Source of the DNA: Bufo bufo
Lineage: Eukaryota; Chordata; Amphibia; Anura; Bufonidae
Direction of reading: 5' to 3'
Length of the DNA stretch: 64,000 bases
Assembly (NCBI RefSeq): GCF_905171765.1
Contig: NC_053393.1
Location: forward strand, 62,093,371-62,157,370
Below are positions 57,500-64,000 of this stretch, in pieces (the first letter of the stretch is position 1; every line of letters starts with the position of its first letter). The notes beneath the pieces are model-generated. The model made no database searches. It worked only from the letters and a program-made list of their open reading frames with translations, and had not been told where the DNA came from. The position numbers and the translations under genes were made by a program.

Positions 57500-58280
57500 G
57501 CTCTGCTGTTATCCTGAGCTGCATTTACACTTTCAGCTTTTATTTCATGTCTTATGCTGCATCCGCACGTCCTTACTGTCCTGTACTTTTCCACTCTTGG
57601 TTCGTATTCACTCAGATTGGTCTCGCATTCAAGCTGCGTTCACCTGTTGGCTGTTACATCTCATTCTGTCCCCAGCCGACAGCCGGATCCGTATTACACG
57701 CCTGTTATTACATGTTGTATACTCGGCTTACAGCCATAGCTGCTACTGTTACTCTGTTTTCATGCTCTGGACGCACCACCCTGGTGTTCCCACCTTGCTC
57801 CACTCACAACCAGAGCTGCGTTTATACCAAATTTCATGCTCTGCTTATACCCAAAGTTGTGTTCACACTTCTACTGCTAAACCAGGTCGTATACCCCACT
57901 CACCAAAGCCGCTTTCCATGTCTGCTGCCACATCAAGTTAATATTCTGTTCACATCCAAAGCTGCGTCCGCATGTCTGCTTTCGCATGTTGTCCTATACT
58001 CCTTTCACTACTAGAGCTGCGTCCACGTGTCTGCTTTCGCATCACGTCAATACTCTGCTCACTTCCAGGTTGCATTTATACGTCCGCTTTATACCATGCT
58101 TTTCATGCGCTACCCATACTCAGAGCTGCGCCCATACCATGTTTTTTAGGTACCACTCGCATCCAAAGCTGCATTCACCCATTTGTTGTTACATCATGTG
58201 TTGTACTCTGCTCCCACTCAAAGCTGCATTCTCCTGTTCATTGCTACGTCATGGTTTTGCTCAATCTCATTGGGGCAGTC
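57500..58280. repeat. diverged minisatellite, roughly 60-65-bp units
   Basis: Phrases such as AAAGCTGCGT/ATTCAC followed by a TCTGCT..CATCA stretch and a TACTCTGCTCAC stretch recur about a dozen times with many changes. The many overlapping frames here are by-products of the low-stop repeat. Confidence 0.6.
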
Positions 58281-59114
58281 TGCACCCACCGCTCTGGTAC
58301 CTCTCTCCCGACAAACATAACTGCGTTCTTTTCAGGCTTACGTTCCCTTCCTCGGTGGTCTGTTACATTCCATAGGCCTACTTTCTGTTTTAATCCTGGT
58401 TCATATTCACTCAGACTGGTCTCCTTTTACTTCTGGTTCGTATTCACTCAGATTGGTCTCCTGCCCCAGTTCACCAAACAGCTCCTCAGCAGAGGTCAGT
58501 GGGCCAGTAAGTTTCCTGCTATGTTTTCACAAACCGTTTATTTGTTTGTCACGATAAGAGACTTCTCTTAGCGAACTTGCAATGCCTCAGGCTCTTGTTT
58601 TTTCTCCCATCTCTGTTTCAATTTCATGTTTACGTTTATGGTTCGCGGTGGTTAGTGTTTTATGTATGCACGTGCTTCGGATTACTAATGACTATATTTT
58701 AACGCCTGTTGGCAGTCATCTTCCTTAGGCCACCTTCTAGCCAATCTAATCATTCAAGTCGCTTCATATGCCATCAGGTCCGGCTTACGTTTTAATTACT
58801 TATCGTCATCCCTCTGTCTTCGGGAGCCCTATGACTGATCCGGCCTCATGGCTCCGGGGGCCCCATGACCGTTTTTTCATGTTCTGTTTGTTAGGGGTAC
58901 AACATGGTTGTAGGCTGGTTAGTGTTTCCAGGTTTGCTGTTGGAGGGGGTCATGGTTATGCGAGTCCCCAAGGCATTCTGGTGCTGCATAAGTGGTTTAT
59001 AAAAAATAATAATAATAAAATCATAAGAGGCTCGCACGAGTGGCTCTTCGCTTATAGGACCTCACGACTGGCATCGTCATTCGTAGTTCGCACGGTCATC
59101 TGATACTTGTTCCG

Positions 59115-59781
59115 CCATGAGGGGCTCTCACGCATGGCTCCCGCCATGAGGGGCTCTCACGCATGGCTCCCGCCATGAGGGGCTCTCACGCATGGCTCCC
59201 GCCATGAGGGGCTCTCACGCATGGGTCCCGCCATGAGGGGCTCTCACGCATGGCTCCCGCCATGAGGGGCTCTCACGCTTGGCTCCCGCCATGAGGGGCT
59301 CTCACGCTTGGCTCCCGCCATGGGGGGCTCTCACGCTTGGCTCCCGCCATGGGGGGCTCTCACGCATGGCTCCCGCCATGAGGGGCTCTCACGCATGGCT
59401 CCCGCCATGAGGGGCTCTCACGCATGGCTCCCGCCATGGGGGGCTCTCACGCTTGGCTCCCGCCATGGGGGGCTCTCACGCATGGCTCCCGCCATGAGGG
59501 GCTCTCACGCATGGCTCCCGCCATGGGGGTCTCTCACGCATGGCTCCCGCCATGGGGGTCTCTCACGCATGGCTCCCGCCATGGGGGTCTCTCACACTTG
59601 GCTCCCGCCATGGGGGGCTCTCACGCTTGGCTCCCGCCATGGGGGACTCTCACGCATGGCTCCCGCCATGGGGGACTCTCACGCATGGCTCCCGCCATGG
59701 GGGACTCTCACGCATGGCTCCCGCCATGGGGGACTCTCACGCATGGCTCCCGCCATGGGGGACTCTCACGCATGGCTCTTG
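59115..59781. repeat. minisatellite, 29-bp units (about 23)
   Basis: The unit CGCCATGAGGGGCTCTCACG (first 20 bases) continues CATGGCTCC. The first half has GAGGGG, the second half mostly GGGGGG or GGGGGT variants, so sub-arrays expanded separately. As 29 is not a multiple of three, all frames stay open across three-unit cycles. Confidence 0.95.
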
Positions 59782-60417
59782 GCTTAGAGGATTTCACAAT
59801 CGTCATCGACATTGGTAGGTCATACGGCCATCTGCTACTATTTTCCATGGCACACCTTTCAGAAGTTTTCTTTTGTTCATTTATATTTTACAGATTAGTA
59901 CTTGCAGTTCATTTCAGCCTCATTTCATTAAGAAGCTTTACCCCATGTCTTTGTCTTTCTAGGTTATCGAGTCCCGGTTGATTACTAAACCCGTTGGGTT
60001 AAGCCCCAATCTTTTCCCCTGCCGTCCTTAATTCTAAGGTTCGCATCCTGGCGGCTGCCCGGCCCCATGGGCCCCTGGTGGTTGCTTCGGCCCCATGGCT
60101 TCAGGGGTCCGACCAATGGTTGTCTGTCCACCTGTGCATCTATGCTTTTGAATGACTCATATCTTAACCTGCTTGCCAGCTTATTTTATTCAGGTTTAAT
60201 TTTACTTTGTCCGTTATTATCTCCATTTTCTGTCACGTTTCCCTTCGTCTTTTCAGGTCATGCAGTTGAACTCATATTGGGGTCACCTTCCACGTCGGTC
60301 AGGTCTCGTTCCTAACGATATTTCGCCTTGCATGTCATTCAGGCCACGTAGTTTATCTTAGGTATCGCCTGCCACATCGGTCAGGCTCATGGTTTAATTT
60401 AACCTGCACCTTTTATT

Positions 60418-60995
60418 CAGGTCCGATGACAGCTTCGGCCCCATGGCTTCGGGGGCCCGGTGACAGCTTCGGCCCCATGGCTTCGGGGGCCCGGTGACAG
60501 CTTCGGCCCCATGGCTTCGGGGGCCCGGTGACAGCTTCGGCCCCATGGCTTCGGGGGCCCGGTGACAGCTTCGGCCCCATGGCTTCGGGGGCCCGATGAC
60601 AGCTTCGGCCCCATGGCTTCGGGGGCCCGATGACAGCTTCGGCCCCATGGCTTCGGGGGCCCGATGACAGCTTCGGACCCATGGCTTCGGGGGCCCGATG
60701 ACAGCTTCGGCCCCATGGCTTCGGGGGCCCGATGACAGCTTCGGCCCCATGGCTTCGGGGGCCCGATGACAGCTTCGGCCCCATGGCTTCGGGGGCCCGA
60801 TGACAGCTTCGGCCCCATGGCTTCGGGGGCCCGATGACAGCTTCGGCCCCATGGCTTCGGGGGCCCGATGACAGCTTCGGCCCCATGGCTTCGGGGGCCC
60901 GATGACAGCTTCGGCCCGATGACAGCTTCGGCCCCATGCCTTCGGGGGCCCGATGACAGCTTCGGCCCCATGGCTTCGGGGGCCCGATGACTGTT
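60418..60995. repeat. minisatellite, 34-bp units (about 17)
   Basis: The unit GATGACAGCTTCGGCCCCAT continues GGCTTCGGGGGCCC. The first five units have GGTGACAG instead of GATGACAG. One shortened unit lies at about 60901-60920. Related single phrases occur at 58850-58870 and 60090-60110. Long minus-strand frames are artefacts of the array. Confidence 0.95.
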
Positions 60996-62005
60996 TTTCA
61001 GTCCTGCTGGGCTGATTGCCTGGTTGGTTGTGCATCTGGGCTGATTTGGCCCCTATGTATCGCATACATACCTGCTTCCCTAATTTCCTAATAATCAACG
61101 TTGATTGCTCACTTTATGTTTTGACCACAAACTGGTCCGGTTCGCCCTACAGCATCATTGTCATGTCTTACGCAGATATTTAGTCTTTCTTTAATGGTTC
61201 ATGCTTTCGTTCGGGTCCTGCCAGATGAAGAACAAGTAGGGCAATTCCCTCTAACATTTCAGTCTCTGATCGTAGTCGATCATATCTTGTCAACCAGGTC
61301 CCCGCGCAAAGTCTTTGCCTTTTTACCATGACCAGGAACTCCTTTTCGTCGGTAGCTTCATTGCATTGCATTCCCTCACTCATGGGAGGGCATAGACAGA
61401 ATCTTGTATATTATGGCTTCGTAGCTTCTTGCCGCACTAACCTCAGACTCCCTACAACCACGTTAAATCGGATTTTGGACAAGGTCCAGCATTTCCTCAC
61501 GGTAGAAGTTTCAGATTGTAGGTCGGTCTTCACGTCTCAAACGCAAAAATAACTCTCGGGCACACAGTAGAACAACGCGCGGACCACGGCTAGCAGATAG
61601 CTGTTGTCTGGGGAACTATTCAAGGATTCTCTTCCTATCTTCATGGTTTCTTTTTGGCCCTCATTTCTAAATAGTCTAGGCAGTTAGGTTGCGGTCCCAC
61701 GATCTCCTGAGGCTAGGGCATTGCCAGTACTCGCACTAGAGCCAAACTTTACAAGTTTCAGTTGGTTTTTATGATCCATTTCACAACGTATTCCCGGTCC
61801 TCCATTCCGCTTTGGGGCAGTATACGCAATATTGAGAATCATGTCTCTGGCCTTGTCATCCACAAGATGGGTTGTAGGTCTCCTACTGGTCTTGCCTCGT
61901 ATACCCCGAATTTTCGCTCTAGATCCCTGACGCCTTGCAGTTGGCTTGGGGATTAGTTTGCACATGCCATTCGACTTCCTTTTCTACCCTACTTGGCTTG
62001 GTTTT

Positions 62006-62160
62006 TGCCCACTTATAGGCCTACCCACGATCGTGGCTCAGGGCACACAACAAGCCATTTAGTCAGGTCAGCTAAGACACGCCTAGCTGGGTTAGGTTGT
62101 TCCTGTTGTTTCTCTCCCTAGGGTTCTTCGGATACCTCTTGGCCGTAGCCATGACCACAA
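62006..62160 (+). repeat. split direct repeat B1
   Basis: 155 bp from TGCCCACTTATAGGCC to GCCATGACCACAA, apparently identical to 62298-62452. It contains the palindrome CCACGATCGTGG. Confidence 0.9.
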
Positions 62161-62258
62161 GTTGGTAAGGCTGATTAGTCAGCCTGCATTTGTGGGACGG
62201 GCGGAGGCTCTTCATATACGAGCCACACCCTCACTTCCAGGCGTGTGTTCTCAGGCGC
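62161..62258 (+). repeat. split direct repeat A2
   Basis: Second copy of A1 with one visible difference (GGGACGGG for GGGAGGGG). It is followed by a pyrimidine-rich link ending TTTCCACAG|GGTA, which resembles a 3' splice site. Confidence 0.9.
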
Positions 62259-62297
62259 CCCACCCTCCCTCCCTTATCTTCTCATTTCCACAGGGTA

Positions 62298-62452
62298 TGC
62301 CCACTTATAGGCCTACCCACGATCGTGGCTCAGGGCACACAACAAGCCATTTAGTCAGGTCAGCTAAGACACGCCTAGCTGGGTTAGGTTGTTCCTGTTG
62401 TTTCTCTCCCTAGGGTTCTTCGGATACCTCTTGGCCGTAGCCATGACCACAA
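62298..62452 (+). repeat. split direct repeat B2
   Basis: Second copy of B1, offset by exactly 292 bp. It ends at the AT-rich flank. Confidence 0.9.
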
Positions 62453-63020
62453 ATATATACATATATAAGGGAACATATATTCCTTTACATAATGAAAATT
62501 TATATCAGAAATTTCTCTTTTTTTCTACCTTTCTCTAAAGCACTGCAGAGAACTTTTACATAACCACTCAACATAAGAGTTGAATCGCGGTTTCAGTGAC
62601 AAGTCAATGACAGAGACATTGTCCAAAACTGTAAAACACTTTGTGGGACCATAAAGCCTGACAGATATAGTTTTGTATTCAGCCAAAATATACATCAATA
62701 TGACAAGTTGGCTATGGAGCTCGCAGGAAAAGTCTGCGAGTACAGCTACCTAGAACTGTATTGAATTGTATATGAAAGTAGAAAAGACAATGTAATAAAT
62801 TATCTGTAGAAACATTCCATCGCGTTTGATGACTGCAGGTATGAAGGCTTTCATTGCAAGTTTTTGAGTGTTTTTATTCTACATTATTAACTCTTTGGTT
62901 TGAACAACTGGCAGTTAATACATTGTTCTGAATTTCATTTCTTTTAGTGTTCCTCTGTTGTGGGGCTGACGTTATTTTTTTAGGGAAATTATTTAAAGGA
63001 AAAAATAAACATTTTTCCCC
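62453..63020. other. unassigned
   Basis: No gene or family recognised. Confidence 0.35.
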
Positions 63021-63028
63021 TACACCAC

Positions 63029-63801
63029 TAGTGTTGAGCACGAATATTGCCACTTTGAGAATTCGTGAATATTTAGAATATAGTGCTATATATTCGTTAT
63101 ATCGAATATTCATCATTTTTTCCATCTGAACTCATGATTCCTCCCTGCTTCTTGCTTGTGGGCTAATGAGTCATTGGCCCACAAGCAACTTAAGCAGGGA
63201 GGAATCATGACTTCAGATAGAAAAAAATTACAAATATTCTAAAAAATGAATATATAGCACTATATTCAATATAGTGCTATATATTCGTATTTTAGAATAT
63301 TCTACATTTTTTTCCATCTGAAGTGAACAGTGTTCAGTGTTGTTCACTTCAGATGGAAAAAAATTACGAATATTCTAAAATGCGAATATATAGCACTATA
63401 TTCAATATAGTGCTATATATTCGTTTTTTAGAATATTCGTCATTTTTTTACATCTGAAGTCATAAATCCTCCCTGCTTAAGTTGCTTGTGGGCCAATGAC
63501 TCATTAGCCCACAAGCATGAAGCAGGGAGGAATCATGAGTTCAGATGGAAAAAATGATGATTATTCTAAAAACTAATATATGGCACTATATTCTATAGTG
63601 CTATATATTCGTTTTTGACCCACGCCTGTATTGATCGCATAATATTTACATATTACGCGATCATTACCTTGCCGATTTTCGAGTAAGAAAAAAGAATGTA
63701 GAATATAACGAATATTCGAATTTGTGAATATTCGAAGAATATTCTACAAAATATTAGCGAAATATCACAAATTCGAATATGACCCCTGCCGCTCATCACA
63801 A
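63029..63801. mobile_element. AT-rich hAT-type MITE
   Basis: It starts TAGTGTTGAGCACGAATATT and ends CTGCCGCTCATCACAA. The 8-bp duplication TACACCAC lies at 63021-63028 and 63802-63809. The interior is a series of large palindromes (for example TTAAGCAGGGAGGAATCATG with its inverse, and AGTGCTATATATTCG). At 773 bp it is the cleanest family member here. Confidence 0.82.
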
Positions 63802-63861
63802 TACACCACCTAAAGTTAGTTTGGACTTCCTAACAGCATATCTAAAGGTTGTAGTGTTAAA

Positions 63862-64000
63862 GGGTATTGCCAAGAATTAAATACTGATGATCTAATGATC
63901 TATTCTCACATCATCATTATCTTATTGGTTGGGATCTACTGTAACTCCCAGGACCCTGCCGATCAGCTGTTTGAAGGAAGGGGCTGTGAAGCTTAGACGA
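63862..64000. repeat. MITE-like repeat, cut by window end
   Basis: GGGTATTGCCAAGAATTAAA and then GCCGATCAGCTGTTTGAAGG match the family at 51270 and 53276. It continues past the window. Confidence 0.5.

Larger units (their letters stand above)
56869..62452 (+). mobile_element. 5.6-kb element with split direct repeats (Ngaro/DIRS-like layout), non-coding
   Basis: The order is A1 (56869-56966), internal part, B1 (62006-62160), A2 (62161-62258), 39-bp link, B2 (62298-62452). A1 and A2 differ at one position by eye and B1 and B2 look identical. The A1...B1-A2-B2 plan is the split-direct-repeat structure of Ngaro-type tyrosine-recombinase retroelements. No RT, tyrosine recombinase or other known domain is found inside, so it would be non-autonomous. 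The element lies in AT-rich simple sequence at both ends. An alternative is an ordinary element with a locally duplicated 3' end. Confidence 0.5.

Noticed and set aside
57498..58571. Frames of 130-200 codons on the plus strand
   Set aside because: Low-stop, cysteine-rich translations of a diverged minisatellite in several phases, with no recognisable domain.
59308..59981. Overlapping long frames of repeated MAPAMGGSHAW-type residues
   Set aside because: They come wholly from the 29-bp minisatellite, which stays open in all frames. There is no independent start context or domain.
60394..61098. Three overlapping minus-strand frames of up to 234 codons
   Set aside because: Products of the 34-bp minisatellite read in three phases, not genes.
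56869..62452. Conventional LTR retrotransposon with long terminal repeats
   Set aside because: The 5' side has only A1, while the 3' side has B1-A2-B2. No matching full LTR pair, primer-binding site or pol gene was seen.

Overview
This window looks like gene-poor, transposon-dense vertebrate DNA, most likely from an amphibian (probably a frog or toad). I infer this from the mix of Tc1-like, hAT, Penelope-like, Helitron-like and CR1/Rex-like elements, from long minisatellites inside hAT elements, and from the absence of any recognisable host exon. I found no bacterial-type operon, CRISPR array, rRNA or host protein gene. Every credible protein-coding stretch belongs to a mobile element, and only one transposase (Tc1-like, 49435-50457) is fully open.

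Layout. 186-8778 is an old repeat whose ends may be TTAA, broken by a Tc1-like element (261-1310), a small fold-back (1700-2038) and a large head-to-head pair of Penelope-like elements (2660-8142). 8779-12545 is the 5' part of a hAT element (A), cut off by a second hAT (B, 12546-18942, with a duplicated 3' end to 19800). 20030-20977 is more of the old repeat, with a run of near-perfect hairpins. 21010-22200 is a decayed CR1/Rex-like LINE and 22260-23971 a tandem pair of Helitron-like copies. 24445-34059 is a 9.6-kb hAT (C) with an exact 8-bp target duplication, a nearly intact 1125-codon transposase and two large internal arrays. 35450-38203 holds an inverted SINE pair split by a solo LTR, a TTAA-flanked MITE and an AT-rich hAT-type MITE. 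40293-45218 is a B-type hAT derivative (8-bp target duplication) carrying a nested Tc1-like element and a nested Penelope-like inverted pair. 49216-50836 is an intact Tc1-like element. 51270-53608 is nested MITEs plus a LINE 3' end. 55282-56835 is a broken Tc1-like element. 56869-62452 is a 5.6-kb element with split direct repeats (A1 ... B1-A2-B2) and three internal arrays, but no enzyme. 63029-63801 is another AT-rich MITE.

The main points are: (1) three separate head-to-head fold-back insertions of very different size (0.34, 5.5 and 1.6 kb), each with a 10-14 bp target duplication and unequal arms; (2) hammerhead-ribozyme-like motifs inside all three, the best at 43659-43706; (3) the split-direct-repeat element, whose layout recalls Ngaro/DIRS-type retroelements; (4) the hAT C element with a one-base frameshift in a G run; (5) nesting that gives a relative order of insertion. 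All family assignments are by eye, without database search.
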